Numbered from the stretch's first letter, positions 37,744 to 47,232 are shown. The stretch: 64,000 nucleotides of DNA from Cyclobacterium qasimii M12-11B (GCF_000427295.1 NZ_ATNM01000109.1:62001-126000); one strand, 5' to 3'. The notes: generated by a model from the letters alone, not told the origin. Made by a program: numbers and translations.

Positions 37744-38534
37744 TGCGTATTGTATACGCGAAACAAGCGCTCCAATAACCGCATCTTAGTGGCAGTAGGA
37801 AAAAGACGGGACAGTTTGACTAATACCCAATTGATTTTGCCAGGAATGATTATGGTTTTGCCCTTCAATAAACATTTTAGACCTATCTCAGCCACCTCAT
37901 CTGGCATCAATACTACTAATTTTGCCCGACTTCCATGGGCCTTCATACGCTCTAAGCCTTCTGCATTCGTCACAACCGGACCAGGACAGACCACCGAGAC
38001 ACAAACCGGGCCTCGTTTAAGCTCTTCCCTTAACGCAAGACTAAAAGCATAAACAAAGTTTTTAGATCCAGTATAGACCGCTTTGTAAGGCAAAGGCAAA
38101 TTGGCTTCCATACTGCTCATGTTTAAAATATAGGCTTTGTCCTGTTTTTGGAGCAGCGGTAAAAAATAATGGCACATTCTGACCAGGACCTTGTTGTTCA
38201 AATCAATGACCTTCAGCTGTTTTTCCAAGCCTATATTTTCAAACCTACCTCCTGTTCCAATGCCTGCATTATTGATCAGTACATCGATTGTCAGGTCCAT
38301 TTCTATGCAGAAATCATACAAGCGTTTAACCGCATCCTCTTCTGTCAAGTCAATGGTGAAAACAAGCACTTTTACCTCCCATGTCGCTAAAATCTCCTTT
38401 TGAACGGCTGCTAACTCTCCATCTGGCAAGGCCACCAAAACAAGGTTCATTCCCCTTGCTGCGCAAGCATTGGAAAAAGCTTTGCCTATTCCCATACTGG
38501 CTCCGGTGATCAATGTGAAATTTTCTCCATTCAT
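37740..38534 (-). CDS. Short-chain dehydrogenase (DltE-like)
   Basis: The 264-residue SDR has TGASMGIGKAFSNACAARG at the N-terminus, NNAGIGTGGRF, a Ser in ILNMSSMEANLPLPYKAVY and YTGSK (Tyr and Lys). The C-terminus with IIIPGKINWVLVKLSRLFPT is typical of the long DltE/YqjQ-like subgroup. The substrate is unknown. It converges with, and overlaps by 4 bases, the retinol-dehydrogenase-like gene on the opposite strand. Confidence 0.85.
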   Translation of the reverse strand: MNGENFTLITGASMGIGKAFSNACAARGMNLVLVALPDGELAAVQKEILATWEVKVLVFTIDLTEEDAVKRLYDFCIEMDLTIDVLINNAGIGTGGRFENIGLEKQLKVIDLNNKVLVRMCHYFLPLLQKQDKAYILNMSSMEANLPLPYKAVYTGSKNFVYAFSLALREELKRGPVCVSVVCPGPVVTNAEGLERMKAHGSRAKLVVLMPDEVAEIGLKCLLKGKTIIIPGKINWVLVKLSRLFPTATKMRLLERLFRVYNTH

Positions 38535-38653
38535 AGGCTTAAGTTAAAAAAACCTGACAAATAAACCTTCTTATTCGGTTTTTCTAAATAAAAACGTTTT
38601 TAGTCTCTAAAACTTTAAATCTTTTTCAAAGTCATTGTTTACCTTTATGGTCT

Positions 38654-39130
38654 ATGCAAAACAATGATGTTATTAGAAGTTTAAGATATACTTTTGATTT
38701 TGGGGATGACCAAATGATTAAAATTTTTGGTCTCGCTGATTTAGAAGTGACCCGTACAGAAGTTAGCGCTTGGCTCAAAAGAGATGATGATCCGGATGCT
38801 TTACCCATCAATGACTTTAAATTGGCCGTGTTTTTAAACGGGCTGATCAATTATAAAAGAGGTAAGAAAGAAGGTGCACAGCCTATTCCTGAAAGCAGAC
38901 TGACCAATAATCAAATTATTCGCAAGATAAAAATTGCCTTTGAACTTCAGAATGAAGATGTTATGGAGATTTTGGCCTCTGCAGGCAGAGAAATGAGCAA
39001 GCATGAAATTAGCGCATTTTTCAGAAAGCCTGAACAAGCCCAATACAGGCTATGTAGGGACCAGGTTTTGAGAAACTTTTTGCAAGGCATGCAACTAAGG
39101 TATAGAGCTTCTCAGGAAAACAAAAAATGA
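38654..39130 (+). CDS. DUF1456-family protein (YehS-like)
   Basis: The 158-residue protein consists of two copies of a helical motif, DVIRSLRYTFDFGDDQMIKI / QIIRKIKIAFELQNEDVMEI, each followed by an EVSAWLKRDDD / EISAFFRKPEQ segment. This double repeat is the DUF1456 signature. The function is unknown. The stop overlaps the start of the polysaccharide deacetylase gene by 4 bases, which suggests translational coupling. Confidence 0.9.
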   Translation: MQNNDVIRSLRYTFDFGDDQMIKIFGLADLEVTRTEVSAWLKRDDDPDALPINDFKLAVFLNGLINYKRGKKEGAQPIPESRLTNNQIIRKIKIAFELQNEDVMEILASAGREMSKHEISAFFRKPEQAQYRLCRDQVLRNFLQGMQLRYRASQENKK

Positions 39131-39963
39131 GTAGGATTCAATTCAGCTCTGTTTTATCGGCAAAAGTATTTCCTTATTTAAAGGTTTGCACTTTGATGCT
39201 CTTTTTGCTGATTCATTTGCCAGTAAACGGGCAAATACTAAAGAAACCTATTCCAGATAAAACAGTTGTTTTGACTTTTGACGATGGTGTCGCCAGCCAT
39301 TATTCAAATGTTGCCCCCTTATTAAAGGAGAGAGGATTTGGCGCTACCTTTTTCGTCTGTGAGTTTCCTCCTAACTTTTCGGACAGTACCAAGTACATGA
39401 ACTGGCGACAAATGCAGCAGTTGGACAGAATGGGTTTTGAAGTGGCCAACCATACGCACAATCATGCTGCTGTAGGAAAGTTATCTGAAGAAGAGGTTAT
39501 AAAGGAGATAAACTATATAGAAGCTAAATGTGATTCCTTAGGAATTAAACGGATGATAAGTTTTGCTTATCCGGGCTACTCAATGAGTGAGATCGTCCTA
39601 GAGGCTTTGGACAAAAAAGATTACTTATTGGCTCGGGCGGGAGGTAAAAGAACCTACAAGCCCTTAGAAGATCACCCTTATCTTATCCCAAGTTGGGCGA
39701 CTGATTCAAAAAATGAAGCGGAAACGATGGAAGCCTTGGCACAGGCAAAGGATGGGCAAATTGTTGTTTTAACGATTCATGGTGTGCCTGATTTGGAACA
39801 TCCTTGGGTTAACACGCCTCCAGAGATGTTCCTGAGGTACCTGGATTTTTTGAGTAAAAATGAATACCAGGTCTTGTCCTTTGAGCAATTGGCTGAGTAC
39901 ATCGATTTCAGAAAAGCACGTAAGCTACTCAAGGTAAACTTTGACAAACCATTAAGAAACTAG
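39127..39963 (+). CDS. Secreted polysaccharide deacetylase (NodB domain)
   Basis: The 278-residue protein has a signal-like N-terminus (LMLFLLIHLPVNGQ) and the NodB homology motifs TFDDGVASHYSNV (general-base aspartates), HTHNHAAV (metal histidines) and FAYPGY. It would remove N- or O-acetyl groups from a polysaccharide or peptidoglycan at the cell surface. It is the downstream partner of the DUF1456 gene, overlapping by 4 bases. Confidence 0.88.
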   Translation: MSRIQFSSVLSAKVFPYLKVCTLMLFLLIHLPVNGQILKKPIPDKTVVLTFDDGVASHYSNVAPLLKERGFGATFFVCEFPPNFSDSTKYMNWRQMQQLDRMGFEVANHTHNHAAVGKLSEEEVIKEINYIEAKCDSLGIKRMISFAYPGYSMSEIVLEALDKKDYLLARAGGKRTYKPLEDHPYLIPSWATDSKNEAETMEALAQAKDGQIVVLTIHGVPDLEHPWVNTPPEMFLRYLDFLSKNEYQVLSFEQLAEYIDFRKARKLLKVNFDKPLRN

Positions 39964-40336
39964 CCTCTAAAGCTCAATTTTCCATTGAGAAATTGAACAT
40001 GACCTAGACTTAATATTGGTTCACTTATTGGTTAATCCTACAAATAGGCTTATTTCCCTTCCCTTTCGGTAGGTAATTGCAGGTCTGATTCATTTTTCTA
40101 ATAAGAAGATTTTGGGATATTGGATTAACACTCATTCCTTGCATTAAATGCTATAAATTTATGTAATTGATAGCGAATTAGATCCTTTGTAGCGCAATGA
40201 ATATATTTGGTTTTTAGAAAATTAAGCAGTAATCTTGTCTTGAAAAGGGCTTTTTTAGCAATAATGTCATTAAAAAGTCCCTTTAAAGATTTTTAATAAA
40301 AGAATTTCAATTAATCATTAAACATATAAAACAATC
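39964..40336. other. Gap, no gene recognised
   Basis: The 373-bp stretch contains only a weak inverted repeat (TCAATTTTC/GAGAAATTGA near 39976) and must hold the kdgK promoter. No open frame or repeat was seen. Confidence 0.4.
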
Positions 40337-41362
40337 ATGTCCAAAAAAGTAGTTACTCTAGGTGAGGTAATGCTTCGCCTTTCTACCCCTGATTTTAAGC
40401 GTTTTGTACAAACTGATACTTTTGACATAACCTATGGTGGCGGTGAAGCGAATGTGGCTGGAGCCCTTTGCAATTATGGGCTGGAAGGCACTTTCGTGAC
40501 TAAGGTTCCCGACAATCCAATTGGGCAATCAGCCATCAATCACTTGCGCAGGTACGGTGTGGACACACAATATATTGCTAAAGGTGGTAAGAGACTTGGC
40601 ATATACTTTCTTGAAACAGGAGCATCTATGAGAGCTTCTCAAGTAGTTTATGACAGAGCTGATGCATCCATTTCAGAGGCTGAAATTTCTGACTTTGACT
40701 TTGATAAAATATTTGAAGGTGCTGTTTGGTTTCACACTACTGGCATTACTCCAGCATTGAGTGACAAAGCAGCAGCATTGACTGAAGCAGCACTTAAAGC
40801 AGCCAAAGCAAAAGGTGTTACCACTAGTATTGACCTTAACTACCGTAAGAAATTATGGAGCAAGGAAAAAGCCAGAGAGGTGATGAGCAGACTTTGCCAG
40901 TATGTTGATGTTTGTATCGGTAACGAAGAAGATGCTGAAACAACATTGGGTTTCCACAGTAAGGAAACTGACGTGACCAAAGGTGAGTTGAACCTTGATG
41001 GATACAAAGATGTATTCAAACAAATGAAAGAAAAATTCGGATTCAAATACATTGCTTCTACCCTTAGAGAAAGCTACAGTGCTTCTGACAATGGATGGAG
41101 TGCATTGGTATATGATGGTAATGAATTTTATCATTCTAAAAAATATGACATTAGAATCGTTGACCGTGTAGGTGGTGGTGATTCATTTGCAAGTGGATTC
41201 ATTTATGGCTTGATTCAGGAAATGGGTCTTGAAGGTGCTACTGAATTCGCTGTTGCAGCTTCAGCATTGAAACATACTTTCCCTGGTGACATGAACCATG
41301 CAACACTTGCAGAGGTAGAAGTACTAATGGGTGGTGATGCTAGTGGTAGAGTTCAACGATAG
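40337..41362 (+). CDS. kdgK: 2-dehydro-3-deoxygluconokinase KdgK (PfkB family)
   Basis: The 341-residue sugar kinase has the PfkB start GEVMLRLSTPDFKRF and TYGGGEANVAGALCNYG, and the C-terminal signature DRVGGGDSFASGFIYG with the catalytic aspartate. It phosphorylates 2-keto-3-deoxygluconate to KDPG. The next two genes are yhcH and eda, so this is the lower end of uronate or alginate breakdown. The substrate specificity fits because eda is in the same cluster. Confidence 0.93.
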   Translation: MSKKVVTLGEVMLRLSTPDFKRFVQTDTFDITYGGGEANVAGALCNYGLEGTFVTKVPDNPIGQSAINHLRRYGVDTQYIAKGGKRLGIYFLETGASMRASQVVYDRADASISEAEISDFDFDKIFEGAVWFHTTGITPALSDKAAALTEAALKAAKAKGVTTSIDLNYRKKLWSKEKAREVMSRLCQYVDVCIGNEEDAETTLGFHSKETDVTKGELNLDGYKDVFKQMKEKFGFKYIASTLRESYSASDNGWSALVYDGNEFYHSKKYDIRIVDRVGGGDSFASGFIYGLIQEMGLEGATEFAVAASALKHTFPGDMNHATLAEVEVLMGGDASGRVQR

Positions 41363-41382
41363 TAACTGCTAAACGACAAACC

Positions 41383-41835
41383 ATGATACTTGATACATTA
41401 TCCAATGCCGCAAGATACAATAGCGTGCATCCATTGTTTGAAAAAGCGTTTGCATTCATTGCTTCCAGTAATTTGGATGAAATGGAAGAAGGCAAATATG
41501 TCATCGATGGGGATAATTTAATAGCTGCTGTTTTTGAAAAAGGCGCTAAAACCCAAGCCGAATCCAATGAGAAATTTGAGTGCCATGACAAGCACATTGA
41601 CATTCAAGTTTTAATCAAAGGAAAAGAAAGCATTGGATGGAAACCGAGAGAAAAGTGTACTGAAGTAAAAGGGGCATACAATCCTGAGAAGGATGTGTCT
41701 TTTTATGTGGACGAACCAGAAATGTATTTCGGTATGGAGCCAGGACAATTTGTTATCCTGTATCCTGAAGATGTACATTCGCCTATGATTGGCGAGGGTA
41801 TTATTAAGAAAATGGTTGTTAAAGTTAAAATTTAA
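41383..41835 (+). CDS. YhcH/YjgK/YiaL-family protein
   Basis: The 150-residue cupin-fold protein has the family pattern MILDTLSNAARY, KFECHDKHIDIQVLIKGKES, YNPEKDVSFYVDEP and FVILYPEDVHSPMI. Relatives are often placed with uronate and sialic acid catabolism; their exact reaction is unsettled, probably sugar epimerase or anomerase-like. It lies between kdgK and eda, 20 bases after kdgK. Confidence 0.88.
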   Translation: MILDTLSNAARYNSVHPLFEKAFAFIASSNLDEMEEGKYVIDGDNLIAAVFEKGAKTQAESNEKFECHDKHIDIQVLIKGKESIGWKPREKCTEVKGAYNPEKDVSFYVDEPEMYFGMEPGQFVILYPEDVHSPMIGEGIIKKMVVKVKI

Positions 41836-41875
41836 CGACAAGCACAAAGTTGCTATAAATCAATAACTTATAAAA

Positions 41876-41902
41876 ATTACCCCGGGAATTCTCCGGGGTA
41901 AT
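41876..41902 (+). terminator. Hairpin between yhcH and eda
   Basis: Arms ATTACCCCGG (41876-41885) and CCGGGGTAAT (41893-41902) are perfect, with a 7-base loop, followed by TTACTTTAAT. It is 40 bases past the yhcH stop and may reduce transcription into eda. Confidence 0.75.
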
Positions 41903-41921
41903 TTACTTTAATCTTATCAAG

Positions 41922-42584
41922 ATGACTAAAAACGAAACCATACTTAAGAAAATAACCGATCAGGCCATTCTTCCCCTTTATTTTGATGCGGATGAAACTG
42001 TTAGCCTTGAAGTTTTGAAAGCCCTATATGCGGCAGGTATTCGCCTGGTAGAATACACCAACAGAGGTGAAGCAGCTTTGAACAACTTCACGAAAATGGT
42101 TGCGCTAAGGAACAGCGAAATGCCTGATTTGTTGTTGGGTATTGGTACCATTAAAAATGCGCAGATGGCCACAACTTATATTGAGGCAGGAGCTGATTTT
42201 ATCATTTGCCCAGGACTTGTTGAAGAAGTAGTAGAAGTTGCTGACAAGCACGACATGCTTTGGATTCCTGGATGTATGACTCCTTCTGAGATTATCAGAG
42301 CAGAGAACCTAGGCGCTAAAATGATCAAATTGTTCCCAGGTGATATGCTAGGACCCAACTTTATGGCTGGCATCAAATCTTTGTTCCCAAATCTAATCTT
42401 TATGCCAACAGGCGGCGTGTCTTTAGACAAGGACAATGTTGAGGCTTGGTTTAAAGCTGGAGTAAGTGCAGTAGGTATGGGCAGTAAATTGGTAAGTAAA
42501 CAATTGCTTCAAGATAAAAACTACGCTAAAATTCAAGAAATGGCGAAAAAAGCCATCGAGGTAGTCAATGAAGTAAAAGGATAA
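41922..42584 (+). CDS. eda: KDPG/KHG aldolase Eda
   Basis: The 220-residue class I aldolase shows the Schiff-base lysine in AKMIKLFPGDMLGP, plus GIRLVEYTNRGE, LLGIGTIKNAQMA, and PGCMTPSEIIRAE. It splits 2-keto-3-deoxy-6-phosphogluconate to pyruvate and glyceraldehyde 3-phosphate. It completes the kdgK-yhcH-eda unit, though the hairpin in front of it may weaken expression. The gene is followed by a terminator. Confidence 0.94.
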   Translation: MTKNETILKKITDQAILPLYFDADETVSLEVLKALYAAGIRLVEYTNRGEAALNNFTKMVALRNSEMPDLLLGIGTIKNAQMATTYIEAGADFIICPGLVEEVVEVADKHDMLWIPGCMTPSEIIRAENLGAKMIKLFPGDMLGPNFMAGIKSLFPNLIFMPTGGVSLDKDNVEAWFKAGVSAVGMGSKLVSKQLLQDKNYAKIQEMAKKAIEVVNEVKG

Positions 42585-42590
42585 AAAAAC

Positions 42591-42618
42591 AATAGCGGCC
42601 AAGAAATTGGCCGCTATT
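42591..42618 (+). terminator. Intrinsic terminator after eda
   Basis: Perfect 12-bp arms AATAGCGGCCAA and TTGGCCGCTATT with loop GAAA, followed by TTTATG. Confidence 0.92.
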
Positions 42619-42753
42619 TTTATGATATTTTTAATGCAATTATTGCTTTCTTGTAAAGGATATTTTTTGACGGATTGAATCAATCAAGTCTATTAAAACA
42701 CTTAGATTTCGAAAGCCTATACTACTCTGTAGGTTTCATGTTTCGAATGGCAC

Positions 42754-43167
42754 TTATTTTCCACTGTTTCCCCTTTTTATGGTAACAAAAGTGCTCCACA
42801 TTTTTCGGTCAGTACCATCCTCATTTTTGATGGTGTATCTCGCATCTGCCAATGCTACATCTTCTTTCAAATAACGCACCCTTTCTACTTTCAAAACCCT
42901 ATCACCAGGATTGCTGGTTGAACTAGCTGCCATGCCTTTAACAGCAGCTTTCATTCCATGCCGCCACTCCCCGCTGGACACCAACTGATCCATGTCTTCC
43001 GTAATAATGTATTTGAGCATTACTGTATCGATGCTTTCTCTTGCCTGTGCATAGCTGGCAATCAGATCAATTATGGCTTTTCCATCCTCAAAGCTTTGGG
43101 CTTTGATAGAAAAAGAAATACCTGAAAACATCAATACAGATAATACTAAGGTTTTTGCTATGTTCAT
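42754..43167 (-). CDS. Secreted SnoaL/DUF4440-like protein
   Basis: The 137-residue protein has a signal peptide (VLSVLMFSGISFSIKAQ) and a helix-strand pattern of the NTF2-like SnoaL/DUF4440 family: IIDLIASYAQARESIDTVML, YIITEDMDQLVSSGEW, and MWSTFVTIKRGNSGK at the C-terminus. These small proteins bind hydrophobic ligands or have no known activity. No neighbour suggests its function. Confidence 0.8.
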   Translation of the reverse strand: MNIAKTLVLSVLMFSGISFSIKAQSFEDGKAIIDLIASYAQARESIDTVMLKYIITEDMDQLVSSGEWRHGMKAAVKGMAASSTSNPGDRVLKVERVRYLKEDVALADARYTIKNEDGTDRKMWSTFVTIKRGNSGK

Positions 43168-43411
43168 AAAAGATTGAGTTTGTAATAAAAGTAAGAATTT
43201 TTGTAATATTTCCCTATCTTTTTACCACTGATTATTCAATAGTTTGACTATTGAATCCCCAAAACCCCATGAATTTACGGGTTCAACGAAACAGATGTGA
43301 AGTGTTATTGCGTTTGAAGGTTAAACAGCCATAAGAAAACCTTTCCGCTGCTAGAAAAGCTTAAGGCGCTTTTATTTTAGAGGTTTAGCTGCCTTAATTT
43401 CTTCTTGAATT

Positions 43412-43810
43412 TCATTTCTTTATACCATCCAATTCAATCGAAAACCCCACACGCACGTTAGTAACGATAGGCATATTAGAGTGGAAATCCTTTGAGAATT
43501 CGTTCACTTGCATATTGGAAGAAAAATTCTTTGATAAGTCTATTATGGGCATATTTGATTCTTCTTCAGTTTCGTCAGTCCTAATTTCAGCATTATCGTT
43601 TGACTCAACCTTGTCCGTTTCAGTAGTCCTAATGGATGACTCAACTTTGGGTTCTTCAAAATTGAGAAATAATTCCGGGTTAAACTTTTTAATTGATTGG
43701 ATGTCAATCCTTGAAAAATAATCACTTTGTTCGTAGGGATAACGAAGGGTTTGTCCAAAAGAAGCAGTTGATAAAAAAACAATTCCAAAAATAAATACAA
43801 TTCTAATCAT
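43412..43810 (-). CDS. Small secreted protein, second member of a tandem duplicated pair
   Basis: The 132-residue protein has a signal (MIRIVFIFGIVFLSTASFGQ), an acidic linker (TETDKVESNDNAEIRTDETE), and the C-terminal block DLSKNFSSNMQVNEFSKDF and FSIELDGIKK. The same layout and C-terminal block occur in the 44597-44956 gene, and the two upstream regions are nearly identical. No known domain was recognised. The protein is probably periplasmic or secreted. Confidence 0.75.
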   Translation of the reverse strand: MIRIVFIFGIVFLSTASFGQTLRYPYEQSDYFSRIDIQSIKKFNPELFLNFEEPKVESSIRTTETDKVESNDNAEIRTDETEEESNMPIIDLSKNFSSNMQVNEFSKDFHSNMPIVTNVRVGFSIELDGIKK

Positions 43811-44153
43811 GACTTTATATTTTAATGAAAGGTCCTATCCTATTTTTATTTACACGTCAAATTAACTATTAAGTTTGGATATATTCTTTTAACCCCATTA
43901 AAAAGGGCCACTTATGAATAAATTTAACAATAAATAACGGATGGAAGGACTCTTAAGGCACTCATCCGCCTTGTTCATCATCGTCCCCTTTATGGCTTCT
44001 TTGTCGCCAAAAGATTTCCTTCAACAAACAAATTCTCAAATCCAGAAATCACAGTCCAATTACGCTAAAACTGGAGGTTAGGCAGTAGTGACATACATTT
44101 ACAGACTGTTCGGCTCTCTTGACTTTTCGTTTTTAAGTTTCGTTGTTCTCCCG
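43811..44153. other. Duplicated upstream region and spacer, no gene
   Basis: This is one copy of the repeated upstream block of the small-secreted-protein pair. The first about 130 bases of the block are nearly identical to those after 44956; identity falls afterwards. No open frame was accepted. Confidence 0.6.
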
Positions 44154-44564
44154 TTAAATTTTCTTCATACGGCTCTTGTCGTGAGTTCGCAAAAAATGAT
44201 AAAGTTGTTCAATATTGCTTCGATCTACATGGTCGACCAGTGTTAACTGAGTGTTAGGAAATGTAAGTTTCATCTTCCTGTATCTCACACGATAAAGGTT
44301 GGTTTCCTCAGTCCAAGATGTGAGATCGTTCAGGTTATAAGTTCGAGAGCTGAACAATTTTGAGACCTGGAGATGATTTTTGTTTTGTTGAATTTTTGAA
44401 TAGTTTTGGAGGTTCTTGATAATTAAATATCCACAAAAAGTTGGACAGATAATCATTAAAACTTTCCATGTCCATTCTTGTTCAAGGTTCCATAGAAAAT
44501 AAACCATCAAAATTGACCCTGTGAAAAACACAATGGATGCTGTTAGGATGACAAAGTATTTCAT
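44154..44564 (-). CDS. Small membrane protein of unknown function
   Basis: The 136-residue protein has two transmembrane helices at the N-terminus (about residues 4-24 and 34-48: VILTASIVFFTGSILMVYFL and VLMIICPTFCGYLIIKNL) and a basic soluble C-terminal part that looks like a PH-type domain. No family was recognised with confidence. It lies 32 bases after the 44597 gene in the same direction, so they may be co-transcribed. Confidence 0.65.
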   Translation of the reverse strand: MKYFVILTASIVFFTGSILMVYFLWNLEQEWTWKVLMIICPTFCGYLIIKNLQNYSKIQQNKNHLQVSKLFSSRTYNLNDLTSWTEETNLYRVRYRKMKLTFPNTQLTLVDHVDRSNIEQLYHFLRTHDKSRMKKI

Positions 44565-44596
44565 GGGGCCATTTAGAGCCTAACGAAAGAATAAAA

Positions 44597-44956
44597 CTAT
44601 TTCTTTATACCCTCCAATTGAACCCCAAATTTCACTGGTATCTTGCCAAACATAGGCATTCTGGAGGGGAAATCTTTGGAGAAATCTTTGACAGGTATAT
44701 TGGAAGAAAAACCCTTTGAAGAGTCTAAAATGGATACATTTGAATCTTCCTCCAATTTATTATCACTAACATTTGACTCAAGTGCTGGAACTTTATGGCC
44801 AAGTGATGTCTCAAACTTAAGGGTGCTATAGCTTAGGTTTTCAAGTACATCCAGGTTACTTTGTATTGAATGGGGAATATGGCGGATAATTAATCCCTGT
44901 CCATAAGCTACCGATGAAGATAAAAAGATTCCAAAAACAAATACCATTTTAATCAT
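44597..44956 (-). CDS. Small secreted protein, first member of a tandem duplicated pair
   Basis: The 119-residue protein has a signal peptide (MIKMVFVFGIFLSSSVAYGQ). Its C-terminus (DSSKGFSSNIPVKDFSKDF and FGVQLEGIKK) matches that of the 43412-43810 gene. The ATG and the first about 130 bases upstream are nearly identical between the two. No domain was recognised. Together with the following gene at 44154 it forms a duplicated unit whose second copy lost the membrane protein. Confidence 0.75.
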   Translation of the reverse strand: MIKMVFVFGIFLSSSVAYGQGLIIRHIPHSIQSNLDVLENLSYSTLKFETSLGHKVPALESNVSDNKLEEDSNVSILDSSKGFSSNIPVKDFSKDFPSRMPMFGKIPVKFGVQLEGIKK

Positions 44957-45370
44957 GACTTTATATTTTAATGAAAGGTCTTATCCTATTTTTATTTACA
45001 CGTCAAATTAACTATAAAATTTGGATATATTTGTATAATCCCATTAAATAGAGCTACTTATGAATAAATTTAACAATAAATAACACCCAGAAGGGCTTTT
45101 ACGCCATTCATTCGCTTTGTTCATCATTGTCCCACTTTTCGCTTCTTTGCTGACAATAAACTTCATATATCAAATCGCTTCTGAAGTCCATCTGCTACCC
45201 TTTTTTCCTTATGTATCTTCTCATTTTTAAACTCCACTTTCTCCTTCCACATTTCCTTCTATTTCCTTTAGGATCATGACTTTTGGGATACTATTTGCAA
45301 AATATCAGAGGCACATTCAGGTATTTATGGTTAAATTAAACAACCAATCAACAATAACGTTGTTAAAACC
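44957..45370. other. Duplicated upstream region (second copy) and gap
   Basis: The first about 130 bases after 44956 copy the block after 43810. The rest, up to the methyltransferase gene, has no accepted open frame. Confidence 0.6.
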
Positions 45371-46081
45371 ATGAGACACCTACTAATTGTTCTGTCCTTA
45401 TTCTCCCTTTACCTATTCGGAGAAGTAACTGCACAAACTGGCAATGACTATTCCCAAAAGGAGCCATCGAGAGATGGAATTGGTAAAGTATACATGGGAA
45501 GAGAAATTTCTCATGTCATGGGATTTCATGGCGTGGCATGGCTGGAAAGAGAAAGTCGTTCGGAGGAAGAAAACACGGAACTGACCATTGCCAATCTTCC
45601 TATTAATGAGAGCAGCAAAGTGGCAGATGTGGGGGCAGGTTCTGGTTTTTATACTTTTCGCATTGCTGCAAGGGTACCAGCAGGTAAAGTATATGCAGTA
45701 GACATTCAGCAAGAGGCCTTAAACTACATTGACAATAAAGCCGCTGAACAAAAAGCAGACAATGTAATAACAGTACTGGGAACAGAAAAAAGCCCTAACC
45801 TACCTGAAAACACCTTAGATTTGGTAATTATGGTGGATGTTTACCATGAGTTGGCATTCCCAAAAGAGATGCTTCAAAACATAAAAAAATCCCTAAAACC
45901 AACGGGTAAGTTATTGCTTATTGAATACCGTGGAGAGGATCCTAAAGTGGCCATAAAGCCGTTGCATAAAATGACCGTCAAGCAGGTAAAGAAAGAATTG
46001 GAAGCGAATGGATTCAAATTGACTACCAATGGCCAATTTTTGAACATCCAGCACTTTCTGGTTTTTGATAAAGAGGAATAA
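45371..46081 (+). CDS. Exported class I SAM-dependent methyltransferase
   Basis: The 236-residue protein has an N-terminal signal-like segment (LLIVLSLFSLYLFGEVTAQ) and then a Rossmann methyltransferase domain: VADVGAGSGFYTFRIA (motif I), VYAVDIQQEAL (motif II), and MVDVYHELAFPKEMLQNI. A cytoplasmic enzyme would normally lack the signal peptide, so its location is uncertain. It converges with the thioesterase gene, with a 1-base gap between the two stops. Confidence 0.82.
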   Translation: MRHLLIVLSLFSLYLFGEVTAQTGNDYSQKEPSRDGIGKVYMGREISHVMGFHGVAWLERESRSEEENTELTIANLPINESSKVADVGAGSGFYTFRIAARVPAGKVYAVDIQQEALNYIDNKAAEQKADNVITVLGTEKSPNLPENTLDLVIMVDVYHELAFPKEMLQNIKKSLKPTGKLLLIEYRGEDPKVAIKPLHKMTVKQVKKELEANGFKLTTNGQFLNIQHFLVFDKEE

Positions 46082-46082
46082 T

Positions 46083-46649
46083 TTATTTAATATCCATTGA
46101 GATCTCACATCGCTGGTCTTTTAACAAGGTCGAAATGACCTCCTGATCCCAGGTACGTTTTAACTCTTTAAGGATCGCTCCGTATTCACTTTTGTACTTT
46201 TTCCTTTTAATCGCTTCCACAAATCGCCTGACATCCGTTCTTGTTTCTAATAATAAGGGGGGCACCGGCGTTGGTTTATCGTCCTCCCCTTTTGCCACCA
46301 TGGTGAAATAACAAGTATTGGTATGTTTCACCACTGCTGTTTTAACATTTTCCGAGATCACCTTGATTCCAATAATCATAGAGCTGTTGCCTACATGATT
46401 TACGGAGGCCTTTAGAGAAACCAACTCTCCTACTTCCACTGGTTGTAAAAAATCAACCGTATCTACTGAAACGGTTACACAGTAAGCGCCACTGTGTTTG
46501 GTTGCAGCAGTGTAGGCGACCTTATCCATCATAGAAAGTAAAATACCTCCATGAATTTTGCCACCAAAATTAGCAAAAGAGGGTATCATAAGCTCGGTAA
46601 TGGTAACGCGGGAAAAACTGGCTGGCCTTGCACTTAGGAATGCACTCAT
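46083..46649 (-). CDS. Acyl-CoA thioesterase, hotdog fold (YciA/ACOT-like)
   Basis: The 188-residue protein has the hotdog-fold segments GKIHGGILLSMMDKVAYTAA, VTVSVDTVDFLQPVEVGELV, and TNTCYFTMVAKGEDD. The HGG..MMD pattern contains the catalytic aspartate seen in the YciA/ACOT group. It would hydrolyse acyl-CoA thioesters. It is cytoplasmic and is alone on the minus strand. Confidence 0.88.
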   Translation of the reverse strand: MSAFLSARPASFSRVTITELMIPSFANFGGKIHGGILLSMMDKVAYTAATKHSGAYCVTVSVDTVDFLQPVEVGELVSLKASVNHVGNSSMIIGIKVISENVKTAVVKHTNTCYFTMVAKGEDDKPTPVPPLLLETRTDVRRFVEAIKRKKYKSEYGAILKELKRTWDQEVISTLLKDQRCEISMDIK

Positions 46650-47232
46650 TAATTAAAGGGATTTGTATAGATCAATATAAGTCGTAGCGACTTTCAGACA
46701 CAAATATATGTATGATTTTTATAAATAAGCTTGTATGCGGAAAATGGATTTCCTGTCGGATCTTTGGTCTTGTTGCAATTACAAGAAAATCAGACGATAG
46801 CATCAATGGGAACACTTCTCCTGAAAGCGTAGCGATTTTGTCAGCATTCTTGCAGAAATAGGCAACAATACCGCCAAAATCAAGAAGGGAATATCATTTT
46901 CTTACAAGGGCTTAAGCACTAGGCTATCAATATACCACGATTCCAAAGTCTATCCACACCCTCTACTATATCACTACATCACAAAATCACCCCATCACCA
47001 ATAATCCGCCTCTACAATGGGCCTTAATTCATAGATATAATAACACAGGAAATCCCTTAGTGACGCTTTTAAAAAAACCTTCTTAGCTACCTCAGCAAGT
47101 ATTTTTAGCTACCATTGGTCTAATAAACCAACCAATGATATAATTAATAAATGAAAATACCTGTCTAATCTTACTTCCTCTTTATATTGTAGCCTGTATT
47201 TAATAATATCCGCTATTACCCAAAAATTCTTC
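46650..47232. other. Gap with a single palindromic repeat unit, no gene
   Basis: The 583-bp gap carries one 48-nt copy (46834-46881) of the palindrome family of 25359, with a few changes. No open frame was accepted. The rest is AT-rich. Confidence 0.7.

Noticed and set aside
37720-37760. A gene fusion or frameshift between the two short-chain dehydrogenases
   Set aside because: They are on opposite strands and both are complete, with only a 4-base 3' overlap.
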